From NCBI RefSeq assembly GCF_002272245.1, contig NZ_NPDD01000041.1, positions 1 through 37,316 of the forward strand: 37,316 bases of DNA. The letters are read 5' to 3'. Made by a program: the position numbers and the translations under genes. Positions 15,683 through 23,697 of this stretch are shown here, piece by piece (position 1 is the first letter of the stretch; every line of letters starts with the position of its first letter). The DNA is from Bacillus sp. 7884-1 (GTDB lineage Bacteria; Bacillota; Bacilli; Bacillales; Cytobacillaceae). The notes under the pieces are model-generated. The model saw only the letters and a program-made list of their open reading frames with translations. It did no database searches and had not been told where the DNA came from.

Positions 15683-16195
15683 ATGGAAGAAAATAAGAAA
15701 AAACCAATTGGCTTTAATATTATTAAACCTGACCCGACGGATGGACATAAGGGCTTTGGCAAGGGAGCCTTGAGCCTTGATAATGTTTCTCCAGTTATTG
15801 TCGATGTCGACGCAGGTGATGCGGTCATAGATGTCGGAGCAATGCATGCGCGCAGTGTGGTCGAAAAGGGAATTAAGTTCCTTAAGACGAAGGAAGAGGT
15901 TCCGAACGGCAAACCGTACTGGCTGGTGTGGGTGACGGTGGATAGAAAACAAGAGGGCCCTTATTATGCCGGAGCCACCGCCTGCGAAATGACCGTGGAC
16001 CGTGAAATCCGCCGCGGGTACAAGTCACTCCCTGAGCATGTGAACAGGATGGATAAGTCGTTGAAGCGTCATATTATCGTCGACCATATGGACGATAAAT
16101 CGAAAAAAATCTTATCCGACTTCCTCCAAAATCACAATCAAGACATGTGGAACAATTCAGCCGAAGAGTTGAAAAAAGGCTTGGCGGTTGAATAA
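15683..16195 (+). CDS. ywhD: YwhD family protein
   Basis: 170 residues, soluble, with SD AGGAGG before the ATG. Conserved segments include IGFNIIKPD near the start, DAVIDVGAMHARS, GKPYWLVWVTVDR and GPYYAGATACEM. The family is restricted to Bacillales and has no known function or catalytic motif. It shares an operon with the membrane protease YwhC, with a 20-nt gap. A 16-bp hairpin terminator lies downstream. Confidence 0.85.
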   Translation: MEENKKKPIGFNIIKPDPTDGHKGFGKGALSLDNVSPVIVDVDAGDAVIDVGAMHARSVVEKGIKFLKTKEEVPNGKPYWLVWVTVDRKQEGPYYAGATACEMTVDREIRRGYKSLPEHVNRMDKSLKRHIIVDHMDDKSKKILSDFLQNHNQDMWNNSAEELKKGLAVE

Positions 16196-16278
16196 ATTTA
16201 ATTTTTTTACAATAGCATTTTTAAAAAATAAGTAGTAAAATTAAGGAAGTGTTTAAGCACGATATAGCACTAGGACAC

Positions 16279-16313
16279 AGAAAAGCTCCGGAGACAATCT
16301 CCGGAGCTTTTCT
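16279..16313. terminator. Bidirectional terminator between ywhD and pbpG
   Basis: Perfect 16-bp stem AGAAAAGCTCCGGAGA (16279-16294) and its complement (16298-16313) around a 3-nt loop. The A/T-rich stem base gives T tracts on both strands. Confidence 0.9.
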
Positions 16314-16320
16314 AATTTAA

Positions 16321-16344
16321 TCCAGCTGCAGCGCCTAGGCGCCC
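16321..16344. repeat. Remnant of family 2 repeat end at the 3' end of pbpG
   Basis: The - strand reads CTAGGCGCTG, then one variable base, then AGCTGGA, matching the right end of the 6457-6605 element at 17 of 18 bases. It supplies the last two codons and the TAG stop of pbpG. Confidence 0.65.
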
Positions 16345-18404
16345 CACTTGAAAATCCTTTTATACCAAGGATCCTTTGTATCCTGTTTCTCTTTCGCTGG
16401 TTTATCTTCTTTATGCTCTAAATGATCGGTACAGTATTCAGTTGGCTCTGTGCCAGTAACAAAATAGGTAAAACGGCGGACTGGACAGTCTTTTGAGGCA
16501 AGTTTGCCGTTTTCAGGATTGACGTAAACGCCAATGACCCCTTCTTTCGGCGGAGTAAATGCCTTGACCGGCTTCCCTTTTAAGGATTCCTCCATGAAAT
16601 TTGCCCAAATGTTTTTCGCGTAGCTCTTTTCTGCAGTAAGAGTGATCGGTTTCCCCACATCATGACCGGCCCAAACGGCTGTCACCAGCTGTGGTGTAAA
16701 ACCAATCATCCAGCTGTCAGTCTCGGTTGAACCAGATTTCCCTGCATAAGGACGTGTGATGTCGTCGATAAGGGAATTCCCTGTAACCTTCGAATAGCCG
16801 TTCAGCTTCTTATCGAACATTCCTGCCATCATCTGTGTCATAACATAGGCTTTAGCTGGGTCTAGCACTTTCTTAGCCTCGTGGTTTCTTTCAAAAATAA
16901 CATTTCCATTATAGTCTTCTACTTTTGTAATCAAAGTAGGTTCTACCTTTTTTCCGCCATTTGCAAAAAGGCTATAGGCATTTGCCATGTCAATGACTCG
17001 AACGCCTGAAGTACCTAGCGCGAGTGACGGAACATTGTCCATCTTTGTAGAGATTCCAAACTTTTTAGCAGTATCGATTAAGGTATCTACACCCATAAAT
17101 AAGTGCGTTTTGACTGCGTAGATATTATCTGAGACAGCCAGGGCTTGCGCAAGGGTTATTTCTCCGTCCGCATACTTGTTATTAAAGTTATGTGGTGAAT
17201 ATTCCGTTCTGCCATCATCAAATTTAAAAGTAGTTTTCTCACTTCTCATCGTTGAGGATGGGGTAAAGCCTTGACTTAATGCCGCGTAATAAAGAATAGG
17301 CTTAATGGTGGAGCCAGGTTGTCTAATGGCTTGAACCGCACGATTAAACGGGCTTTCTTCATAATTCCGGCCGCCAACCATCGCTTTGATATGACCGTTT
17401 TTGGGATCCATGGCGACGAGACCAACCTGGATTTCCGATTCACTTGCAATCGTATCTTGGATTTGTTTTTCCGCAGCCTGCTGCTGCTTTAAATCAAGAG
17501 TGGTATATACTTTTAAACCACCAAGTTCGATTGTCCGTTCATCAAGATTGAGTTGATTTTTTAATGCATTTCTTACAGCATCCTGAAAGTAAGGTGCCGC
17601 TTCTACAGTTTTATGTGGATGTTCGCCAACAAACGTAAGCGGAGTTTCCTTTGTCTTTCGGGCTGTTTCTTTTTTAATATAGCCGTTTTCTACCATTGTG
17701 TTAAGAATAATTCCTTGGCGTCTTGTAGCGTTTTCCAAGGACTCCAGTGGTGAATAGTGGCTAGGTCCTTTTGGGACACCTGCTAACATGGAGCTTTCAG
17801 CCAGGGTTAAGTCAGAAGCGTTTTTTCCATAATAAAATTGGCTGGCCGCTTGGACACCATATGCACCGTTGCCATAATAAATAGTGTTTAAATAGCCTTC
17901 CAAGATTTCTTCTTTTGAATAATTCATTTCAATCCGAATCGCATAAAAGGCTTCATGCAATTTCCTTGACCACGTCTTGTCGTGCTCTAGGAATAGATTC
18001 CGTGCATATTGCTGGGTAATTGTGCTGGCACCTTGAACCTTCGAGCCAGCTTTAATATCAGCAAGAATGGCACCCAAAATTCGTTTATAGTCAAAGCCAT
18101 TATGTTCATAAAAATTTTTATCTTCAATGGAGATTGTCGCGTTAATCAAATCGGGCGAGATTTCTTCAAGAGGAACCCAGTATCGCTTTTGACCGCTATT
18201 GCTTTCACCGATCAGCGTCCCATCACTGGCAAAGAATAAAGTGGATTGTGGGACTGCAAGCGGCGGCGCCCCAAGAATTTTGGCATAACCAAGAATTCCA
18301 AGGAAAACAATCAGCATGCATGCCAAGCCTATCAAACTAATGATAATAAAAGCACGCAAGTATTTTATCGTTCTTCGAAACCCATGATTCGTCATCACTT
18401 CCAC
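16335..18404 (-). CDS. pbpG: Class A penicillin-binding protein PbpG (glycosyltransferase plus transpeptidase)
   Basis: 689 residues. One membrane anchor (about 15-42) is followed by a GT51 glycosyltransferase domain with catalytic E94 in ISIEDKNFYEH and QGASTITQQYARNL. The transpeptidase domain has SxxK at S365-K368 (GSTIK), SDN at 425-427 and KSGS at 556-559. In B. subtilis the YwhE/PbpG protein is made in the forespore under sigma-F and helps build spore peptidoglycan. The start is GTG at 18404 with a strong SD AAGGAGGG 7 nt away. The upstream ATG at 18443 lacks one. The C-terminal end (after EHKEDKPAKEKQD) is charged, and the final codons come from a repeat remnant. Confidence 0.93.
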   Translation of the reverse strand: MEVMTNHGFRRTIKYLRAFIIISLIGLACMLIVFLGILGYAKILGAPPLAVPQSTLFFASDGTLIGESNSGQKRYWVPLEEISPDLINATISIEDKNFYEHNGFDYKRILGAILADIKAGSKVQGASTITQQYARNLFLEHDKTWSRKLHEAFYAIRIEMNYSKEEILEGYLNTIYYGNGAYGVQAASQFYYGKNASDLTLAESSMLAGVPKGPSHYSPLESLENATRRQGIILNTMVENGYIKKETARKTKETPLTFVGEHPHKTVEAAPYFQDAVRNALKNQLNLDERTIELGGLKVYTTLDLKQQQAAEKQIQDTIASESEIQVGLVAMDPKNGHIKAMVGGRNYEESPFNRAVQAIRQPGSTIKPILYYAALSQGFTPSSTMRSEKTTFKFDDGRTEYSPHNFNNKYADGEITLAQALAVSDNIYAVKTHLFMGVDTLIDTAKKFGISTKMDNVPSLALGTSGVRVIDMANAYSLFANGGKKVEPTLITKVEDYNGNVIFERNHEAKKVLDPAKAYVMTQMMAGMFDKKLNGYSKVTGNSLIDDITRPYAGKSGSTETDSWMIGFTPQLVTAVWAGHDVGKPITLTAEKSYAKNIWANFMEESLKGKPVKAFTPPKEGVIGVYVNPENGKLASKDCPVRRFTYFVTGTEPTEYCTDHLEHKEDKPAKEKQDTKDPWYKRIFKWGA

Positions 18405-18490
18405 AGTAATACCCTCCTTCGCCCATTTAATAAAAAATGCCATAGTAACAGTATTGAAACAAAATAGGGGTTTTAAACTAGCAAAAAGAA

Positions 18491-18520
18491 AATTTTTCTA
18501 GAAATTTTGATAGATTATGC
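18491..18520 (-). promoter_or_regulatory. Weak sigma-F-like promoter candidate for pbpG
   Basis: On the - strand GCATA (18520-18516) fits the sigma-F -35. AGAAAAATT (18499-18491) partly fits the -10, but the spacer is 16 instead of the usual 15. It is supported mainly by the known sigma-F control of pbpG. Confidence 0.35.
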
Positions 18521-18537
18521 TAGACTTTTCTTTATGT

Positions 18538-18566
18538 TTGTAATTCAATAGTTTGGGTACTATAAA
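18538..18566 (+). promoter_or_regulatory. Candidate sigma-A promoter of speE
   Basis: TTGTAA (18538-18543), 17-nt spacer, TATAAA (18561-18566), about 60 nt upstream of the speE start. Confidence 0.6.
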
Positions 18567-18626
18567 AATGGAATGATTTCATAGTATGAGGCTTGAATAA
18601 AATAGAATCTGGAAGGAAGATGAAAC

Positions 18627-19454
18627 ATGGCAATTTGGTTTACAGAAAAGCAAACTGAAAACTTCGGTATTACAATGAAGATAAATAAAACTTTACATAC
18701 GGAACAAACGGAATTTCAAAAGCTTGATATGGTGGAAACAGAAGAATGGGGCAACATGCTTCTACTAGATGACATGGTTATGACCTCTGTTAAAGACGAG
18801 TTCGTTTACCACGAAATGGTTGCACACGTTCCTTTATTTACACATCCAAACCCAGAGAACGTTTTAGTTGTCGGCGGCGGCGATGGCGGTGTTATTCGTG
18901 AAGTATTGAAGCACCCAAGTGTGAAGAAAGCAACGCTTGTTGATATTGATGGAAAAGTAATTGAGTACTCTAAAAAGTTTTTACCAGAAATCGCAGGTAT
19001 GCTTGACGATCCGCGCGTTGATGTTCAAGTAGACGACGGCTTCATGCACATCGCAAAAAGCGAAAATGAATATGACGTAATTATGGTTGACTCAACAGAG
19101 CCAGTAGGACCAGCAGTGAACCTATTTACAAAAGGTTTCTATGCGGGAATCTCTAAGGCATTAAAAGAAGATGGTATCTTCGTAGCACAGTCTGACAACC
19201 CTTGGTTTAAAGCAGATCTTATTCGCAGCGTACAACGCGACGTTAGAGAAATCTTCTCGATTACCCGTTTATACGTAGCGAACATCCCAACATATCCAAG
19301 CGGACTATGGGCATTCACCATCGGATCTAAAAAGCACGATCCACTGGAAGTAAGCGAAGACCGCTTCCACGAAATCGAAACCAAATACTACACAAAAGAA
19401 CTGCACAAAGCAGCATTCGTACTGCCTAAATTTGTTGGGGATTTAGTAAAGTAA
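18627..19454 (+). CDS. speE: Spermidine synthase SpeE
   Basis: 275 residues. It transfers the aminopropyl group of decarboxylated S-adenosylmethionine to putrescine. Family motifs are [16 protein letters not shown] near residue 28, [16 protein letters not shown] at about 82-97, VDIDGKVIE with the acidic ligand for the nucleoside, and [11 protein letters not shown] with the catalytic aspartate. SD GGAAGGAAG precedes the ATG. speB follows after 89 nt and supplies putrescine, so the pair forms the arginine/agmatine route to spermidine. The gap to speB holds a palindromic repeat. Confidence 0.96.
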   Translation: MAIWFTEKQTENFGITMKINKTLHTEQTEFQKLDMVETEEWGNMLLLDDMVMTSVKDEFVYHEMVAHVPLFTHPNPENVLVVGGGDGGVIREVLKHPSVKKATLVDIDGKVIEYSKKFLPEIAGMLDDPRVDVQVDDGFMHIAKSENEYDVIMVDSTEPVGPAVNLFTKGFYAGISKALKEDGIFVAQSDNPWFKADLIRSVQRDVREIFSITRLYVANIPTYPSGLWAFTIGSKKHDPLEVSEDRFHEIETKYYTKELHKAAFVLPKFVGDLVK

Positions 19455-19458
19455 TATT

Positions 19459-19490
19459 GGTGACAGGCACCGCTCGTGGACACTGTCCAC
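19459..19490. repeat. GGTGACAGGCACC repeat plus perfect hyphenated palindrome after speE
   Basis: GGTGACAGGCACC (19459-19471) starts 5 nt after the speE stop and is identical to 22664-22676. GTGGACACTGTCCAC (19476-19490) is a palindrome with 7-bp arms and a single central base. No T-run follows, so this is not a standard terminator and speE-speB read-through is possible. Confidence 0.7.
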
Positions 19491-19543
19491 CTCAGGCGGA
19501 CAGTTAGAACTGTAAATATGAAAAAATAAGTGAGGTTTGATAG

Positions 19544-20416
19544 ATGCGTTTTGATGAGGCTTATTCTGGTAATGTGTTTATAAAGAGTCATCCGAATTTT
19601 GAGGAGAGTCAGGTTGTTCTTTACGGAATGCCGATGGACTGGACCGTTAGCTATCGTCCGGGCTCCCGCTTTGGACCATCTCGAATCCGTGAGGTATCGA
19701 TTGGACTAGAAGAGTATAGTGCATATCTTGACCGCGAGCTGGAAGAGGTTAAATACTTCGACGCTGGTGATATTCCACTACCATTTGGAAATGCCCAAAA
19801 GAGCTTAGATTTGATTGAGGATTTCGTTGATCAAGTGTTAGCAGCTGGTAAATTTCCTTTTGGTATGGGCGGCGAGCACTTGGTGTCTTGGCCGGTGATG
19901 AAGGCGGTTTATAAGAAATACCCTGACTTAGCAATCATTCATATGGATGCCCATACGGATCTTAGGGAGAACTATGAGGGTGAACCATTATCCCACTCCA
20001 CTCCGATTCGCAAAATTGCTGAACATATAGGACCGAAGAATGTCTATTCCTTTGGTATCCGCTCTGGGATGAAGGAAGAATTCCAATGGGCAAAAGAAAA
20101 CGGCATGCATATTTCTAAATTTGAAGTCCATCAACCGTTAAAAGAGGTACTTCCAGAGCTTGACGGACGTCCGGTTTATGTCACGATTGATATCGATGTC
20201 TTGGACCCTGCGCATGCGCCTGGTACAGGTACGGTTGATTGCGGCGGGATTACTTCTAAAGAGCTGCTTGCCTCTATTCATGAAATCGCCCGTTCTGGCG
20301 TGAACGTAGTCGGCTGTGACCTTGTTGAAGTTGCACCTATTTACGATCCATCTGAACAAACAGCGAACACCGCCAGCAAATTGATTCGTGAAATGCTGCT
20401 TGGCTGGGTGAAATAA
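19544..20416 (+). CDS. speB: Agmatinase SpeB
   Basis: 290 residues, ureohydrolase (arginase) family. It hydrolyses agmatine to putrescine and urea using two Mn ions. Ligand motifs are GGEHLVSWP (about 106-114), HMDAHTDLRENY, and TIDIDVLDPAHAPGTGT near 213-229. All histidine and aspartate metal ligands are present. SD AGTGAGG lies upstream of the ATG. It works with SpeE to make spermidine and is closed by a hairpin terminator. Confidence 0.96.
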   Translation: MRFDEAYSGNVFIKSHPNFEESQVVLYGMPMDWTVSYRPGSRFGPSRIREVSIGLEEYSAYLDRELEEVKYFDAGDIPLPFGNAQKSLDLIEDFVDQVLAAGKFPFGMGGEHLVSWPVMKAVYKKYPDLAIIHMDAHTDLRENYEGEPLSHSTPIRKIAEHIGPKNVYSFGIRSGMKEEFQWAKENGMHISKFEVHQPLKEVLPELDGRPVYVTIDIDVLDPAHAPGTGTVDCGGITSKELLASIHEIARSGVNVVGCDLVEVAPIYDPSEQTANTASKLIREMLLGWVK

Positions 20417-20428
20417 AAACATTCTTCG

Positions 20429-20460
20429 TGCCTGTCCCAATCGCGGGGCAGGCATCTTTT
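20429..20460 (+). terminator. Terminator of speB
   Basis: Stem TGCCTGTCCC (20429-20438) with GGGGCAGGCA (20445-20454), one G-T pair, followed by TCTTTT. Confidence 0.85.
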
Positions 20461-20487
20461 GAATTGTGTCTCAACTATCGTTATAAT
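20459..20487 (+). promoter_or_regulatory. Sigma-A promoter of ywiB-argS
   Basis: TTGAAT (20459-20464), exact 17-nt spacer, TATAAT (20482-20487). The -35 overlaps the T-rich tail of the speB terminator. It leaves a leader of about 75 nt. Confidence 0.8.
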
Positions 20488-20571
20488 AGAAAAAGTGCCC
20501 TAGTCGGCAAACTAGGAAAAATTCCAAGGACCTGCATATGGTTCATTTTTAAAAAAGGGTGTGCGTTTCGT

Positions 20572-20991
20572 TTGTCAATCCCTGGATTACCTATGAAAAT
20601 TAATGTCAAGACGACAATTGACCAGCAAGAGACTTTTGAATTGATGGTATTTGGTACATACTTTGAAAAAGGAAATGCTGCTTACCTCCGATATGAGGAA
20701 GCGATGGAAGAGGGAAGTGTTCGGACGATTGTAAAGATGGCCACGAATGACGCCCTGATTTTACGAGGCGGTGCCATAAAAATGCGCCTGCCATTTGAAT
20801 TGAATCGTAAGCTGAATGGCAGTTATGAAATGCCGTTTGGTCAGTTTACAACAGTGACAAAGGCAAAAAGATTAGACTATTCCTATGAAAATGGTAAAGG
20901 TCATTTTGATGTTCTTTATGATTTTTCAATGGAGGGTAGTCCGACAAGTACCTACCAGTTAGAAATAGCTTTTCAGGAGGAGAAGAAATGA
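20572..20991 (+). CDS. ywiB: YwiB family beta-barrel protein (DUF1934)
   Basis: 139 residues if started at TTG 20572, which has AAAGGGTG 9-10 nt upstream. ATG at 20593 would give 132 residues but has no SD. A longer reading frame from 20428 runs through the terminator and promoter and is rejected. Conserved features are [20 protein letters not shown], and a C-terminal [10 protein letters not shown] strand. DUF1934 proteins have a calycin-like barrel and no known activity. The stop overlaps the argS start (ATGA), so translation is coupled, as in B. subtilis. Confidence 0.82.
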   Translation: MSIPGLPMKINVKTTIDQQETFELMVFGTYFEKGNAAYLRYEEAMEEGSVRTIVKMATNDALILRGGAIKMRLPFELNRKLNGSYEMPFGQFTTVTKAKRLDYSYENGKGHFDVLYDFSMEGSPTSTYQLEIAFQEEKK

Positions 20992-22658
20992 ACATAGTTG
21001 AACAGGTTCAAAGTAGATTAAAAGAGGAAATTCGGGCAGCGGTGTTGAAGGCAAATCTTGCGACGGAAGAACAAATTCCTGATGTTGTCCTAGAAATACC
21101 GAAGGAAAAGGCGCACGGTGATTATTCAACAAACATGGCGATGCAGCTTGCACGTGTTGCGAAAAAGGCACCACGGGTAATCGCGGAGGCACTTATCGAG
21201 AATTTCGATCGTTCAAAGGCCTCCATTGAAAAAATGGAAATCGCGGGTCCGGGGTTCATCAATTTTTATATGAATAATGCGTATCTAACAGATTTGATTC
21301 CAACGGTTCTTGATGCTGGGGAAAAGTATGGCGAAACAAACGTCGGCGGCAAGCAAAAGCTTCAAGTGGAGTTTGTTTCAGCGAATCCAACGGGTGACCT
21401 GCACCTTGGACATGCACGTGGTGCGGCTGTCGGCGATTCGCTTTCTAATATTTTAGCAAAAGCAGGCTATGACGTTTCCCGTGAATACTATATTAATGAT
21501 GCCGGTAATCAGATTAATAATCTTGCCCTATCTGTAGAAGCACGTTATTTTCAGGCGTTAGGCATGGAAAAAGCAATGCCGGAGGATGGCTATCATGGTG
21601 CGGATATCATTGGGATTGGCAAGTCGCTAGCTGAAGAGTTTGGCGATAAATTTGTAAACGTGGATGAGCAGGAGCGTTTTGATTTTTTCCGCGAGTACGG
21701 CTTGAAATATGAAATGGCGAAATTGCAAAAAGATCTTGAGGATTTCCGTGTTTCGTTTGATGTTTGGTACTCTGAAACTTCCCTTTATAAAAATGGGAAA
21801 ATCGATGAGGCGTTAAAAGTACTTCGTGAGAACGGCTATATTTATGAGGAAGAGGGAGCTACCTGGCTTCGCTCAACCGATTTTGGAGACGATAAGAACC
21901 GCGTGCTCATTAAGCAGGATGGTTCGTATACGTATTTGACGCCGGATATTGCTTACCATAAGGACAAGCTTGACCGCGGCTTTGAAAAGCTCATTAATAT
22001 TTGGGGGGCGGACCACCACGGTTATATCCCGCGGATGAAAGCGGCGATTCAGTCACTTGGCTATGGTGCAGACGCCCTCGAGGTCGAAATCATCCAGCTG
22101 GTACATCTGTACAAAAATGGTGAGAAGATGAAGATGAGTAAGCGTACGGGAAAAGCGGTAACCATGCGTGATTTGGTTGATGAGGTCGGCCTCGATGCGA
22201 CCCGCTATTTCTTTGCAATGAGAAGTTCGGATACCCATATGGATTTTGACTTGGATTTAGCGGTTTCGGAATCAAATGAAAATCCTGTTTATTACGCTCA
22301 ATATGCACACGCAAGGATTTGCAGTATTCTTCGCTCTGGCGAGGAGCAAGGGATTACAGTTGATAAGAATGCTGATTTCTCATTAATTGGTGCGGAAAAA
22401 GAGATTGAGCTGTTGAAGAAGCTGGGCGAGTTCCCGCAAGCGGTTGGAGAGGCAGCAGTGAAGCGCGTGCCGCACCGCGTTACGAACTATATTATGGAAC
22501 TGGCTTCAACGTTCCACAGCTTCTACAATGCAGAAAAAGTGCTCGATAGCGAGCAGCCTGAACGCACTAAGGCGCGCCTCGCGTTAATCAAAACCGTACA
22601 AATCACACTGCGCAATGCCCTCGCATTGATTGGTGTCTCAGCTCCAGAAAAAATGTAA
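20988..22658 (+). CDS. argS: Arginyl-tRNA synthetase
   Basis: 556 residues, the normal length. Class I synthetase that charges tRNA-Arg. The HIGH-type signature is [14 protein letters not shown] (about 131-144) and the KMSK-type loop is [12 protein letters not shown] (about 379-390). The N-terminal Add1 domain for the tRNA D-loop (residues 1-110) and the C-terminal anticodon-binding domain with [15 protein letters not shown] are intact. SD AGGAGGAG lies at the end of ywiB, which overlaps by 4 nt. No T-box leader is visible upstream of the operon. Confidence 0.97.
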   Translation: MNIVEQVQSRLKEEIRAAVLKANLATEEQIPDVVLEIPKEKAHGDYSTNMAMQLARVAKKAPRVIAEALIENFDRSKASIEKMEIAGPGFINFYMNNAYLTDLIPTVLDAGEKYGETNVGGKQKLQVEFVSANPTGDLHLGHARGAAVGDSLSNILAKAGYDVSREYYINDAGNQINNLALSVEARYFQALGMEKAMPEDGYHGADIIGIGKSLAEEFGDKFVNVDEQERFDFFREYGLKYEMAKLQKDLEDFRVSFDVWYSETSLYKNGKIDEALKVLRENGYIYEEEGATWLRSTDFGDDKNRVLIKQDGSYTYLTPDIAYHKDKLDRGFEKLINIWGADHHGYIPRMKAAIQSLGYGADALEVEIIQLVHLYKNGEKMKMSKRTGKAVTMRDLVDEVGLDATRYFFAMRSSDTHMDFDLDLAVSESNENPVYYAQYAHARICSILRSGEEQGITVDKNADFSLIGAEKEIELLKKLGEFPQAVGEAAVKRVPHRVTNYIMELASTFHSFYNAEKVLDSEQPERTKARLALIKTVQITLRNALALIGVSAPEKM

Positions 22659-22663
22659 GCTAC

Positions 22664-22676
22664 GGTGACAGGCACC
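22664..22676. repeat. Second copy of GGTGACAGGCACC, after argS
   Basis: Identical to 19459-19471 and likewise begins 6 nt after a stop codon. Confidence 0.65.
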
Positions 22677-22690
22677 AAATATTCATCACT

Positions 22691-22719
22691 GCATATTTAT
22701 CCGTTTTTTGGAAATAGTA
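22691..22719 (+). promoter_or_regulatory. Sigma-G-type promoter of sspH
   Basis: GCATA (22691-22695) fits the -35 GNATR. After a 17-nt spacer AATAGTA (22713-22719) fits the -10 CATNNTA at six of seven positions. This is the expected forespore promoter for a small acid-soluble spore protein. Confidence 0.65.
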
Positions 22720-22756
22720 TAAAGGTGATTTTGAGATGTAGATGGGAGTGACCTTT

Positions 22757-22936
22757 ATGAATGTGGGAAGAGCGAAGGAGATTGCAGAGTCTTTGGAGAT
22801 GATTAGTGTTACGTATGAGGGATCGCCTGTGATTATTCAGCATGTAGATGACAACACAAAGATGGCGAGGATTTATTCGAAGGCTGATCCGGAGAATGAA
22901 CGGGAAGTTCCAGTCTTGAATCTTATTGAAGAGTAA
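22757..22936 (+). CDS. sspH: Small acid-soluble spore protein, H type
   Basis: 59 residues, the size of B. subtilis SspH. Recognised from RAKEIAESLEMISVTYEG, VIIQHVDDNTKMARIY and the end REVPVLNLIEE. H-type SASPs are minor forespore proteins of unclear role, unlike the alpha/beta DNA-binding type. The ATG at 22757 has GGGAGTGA upstream; an in-frame ATG at 22742 precedes this SD and is rejected. A sigma-G-type promoter lies 40 nt upstream and a terminator follows, so it is a monocistronic late forespore gene. Confidence 0.92.
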   Translation: MNVGRAKEIAESLEMISVTYEGSPVIIQHVDDNTKMARIYSKADPENEREVPVLNLIEE

Positions 22937-22958
22937 GCATTAAATAGTAGTGCATTTG

Positions 22959-22996
22959 GAGGTACAAATCCATGGCGGTTTGGTACCTCTTTTTTG
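22959..22996 (+). terminator. Terminator of sspH
   Basis: Stem GAGGTAC (22959-22965) with GTACCTC (22983-22989), with additional AAA/TTT pairing across a one-base bulge, followed by six T. Confidence 0.85.
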
Positions 22997-23022
22997 TTGA
23001 AATATCGATTTACACTGCCACG

Positions 23023-23406
23023 TCAAATTTTTAGCGGTTCTACTATTTGGTCACCATTTACCCCCATGTAAATAGCTTTTTTTTCGGTGATATTTACGGT
23101 ATAGGTAATAATTCCTGCGTTAGCTATCTCTTTTAGAAAGTCTAAAAAGGGAAGGGTTATGTTTGCGATTGTTTCTAATGCCTTATTTCGATTAAATTGA
23201 TTGGAAATTACAAAGTTAACTTGGGGTTCTGTTTTTAATTCTGAGCCTCCGCCTTTGTATGTGGCCTGACCTGTGGCAACATCAATATCATATTGAATAA
23301 TTCCAATTGCAGCTAACTCCTCCAAAAATTCAGCAAAACTTGTTTTTCCTGTACTTCTTCTTTCGATAATCTCATGTAACGCTTTCACTGTTGGTTGGTT
23401 ACTCAT
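23023..23406 (-). CDS. DUF1398-like protein
   Basis: 127 residues. The protein looks internally duplicated: TSFAEFLEELAAIGIIQYDIDV with an ATYKGG end (about 25-58), and LPFLDFLKEIANAGIITYTVNI with an AIYMGVNG end (about 88-120). Each half has a helix followed by an alternating beta pattern. This matches the DUF1398 type, annotated in places as phage envelope protein without good evidence. The ATG at 23406 has GGAGGA 6 nt upstream; two upstream in-frame starts are less well placed. It is not part of the conserved B. subtilis neighbourhood, so it may be an accessory gene. Function unknown. Confidence 0.7.
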   Translation of the reverse strand: MSNQPTVKALHEIIERRSTGKTSFAEFLEELAAIGIIQYDIDVATGQATYKGGGSELKTEPQVNFVISNQFNRNKALETIANITLPFLDFLKEIANAGIITYTVNITEKKAIYMGVNGDQIVEPLKI

Positions 23407-23442
23407 GAACATTCCTCCATCATATTTTGAAAGCAAACAAAT

Positions 23443-23465
23443 GGCTCGGGTGTAAATCCCGAGCC
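23443..23465 (-). terminator. Hairpin terminator after the DUF4023-like gene
   Basis: GGCTCGGG (23443-23450) pairs with CCCGAGCC (23458-23465). On the - strand it is followed by ATTTGTTTG, a weak U-tract. It separates the 42-residue gene from the DUF1398-like gene. Confidence 0.7.
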
Positions 23466-23503
23466 TTTGTCTGCTAATTTACAGTGCTAGTTAACACGTA
23501 TGC

Positions 23504-23632
23504 TTAAACACCTTGTGAGTGCTGGTGATTTGGTAATTTGCTCTCTGGATCGTTATTGCCATGCTTTTTATTTTTTTCCTGCTTCTTTTGGTTTTCGGCT
23601 AATTTTTGCACGAATTGGCTAGTGCTTTCCAT
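23504..23632 (-). CDS. Small DUF4023-like protein, 42 residues
   Basis: A short gene on the - strand: ATG at 23632 with AAGGAGG 8 nt upstream. A second in-frame ATG at 23638 is too close to the SD. The product is very hydrophilic, beginning MESTSQFVQKLAENQKKQEK and ending in a segment containing ESKLPNHQHSQG. It has no cysteine and no aromatic residue except one Phe. It resembles the DUF4023 family of small Bacillales proteins, perhaps spore-related by its SASP-like composition; the family assignment is from memory. A terminator hairpin follows. It lies downstream of uvsE on the same strand, 65 nt away. Confidence 0.75.
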   Translation of the reverse strand: MESTSQFVQKLAENQKKQEKNKKHGNNDPESKLPNHQHSQGV

Positions 23633-23697
23633 CGACATTCCCTCCTTGTGTGAATCTGTTGTTACTTTAACCATTCCTCTTTAAAAAAATGCAAGGA

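Noticed and set aside
18405..18443. Longer PbpG start at ATG 18443
   Set aside because: It has no SD and would place the strong AAGGAGGG inside the gene; GTG 18404 matches family length.
20428..20571. Upstream part of the long ywiB frame
   Set aside because: It covers the speB terminator and a strong promoter, so it cannot be coding for YwiB.
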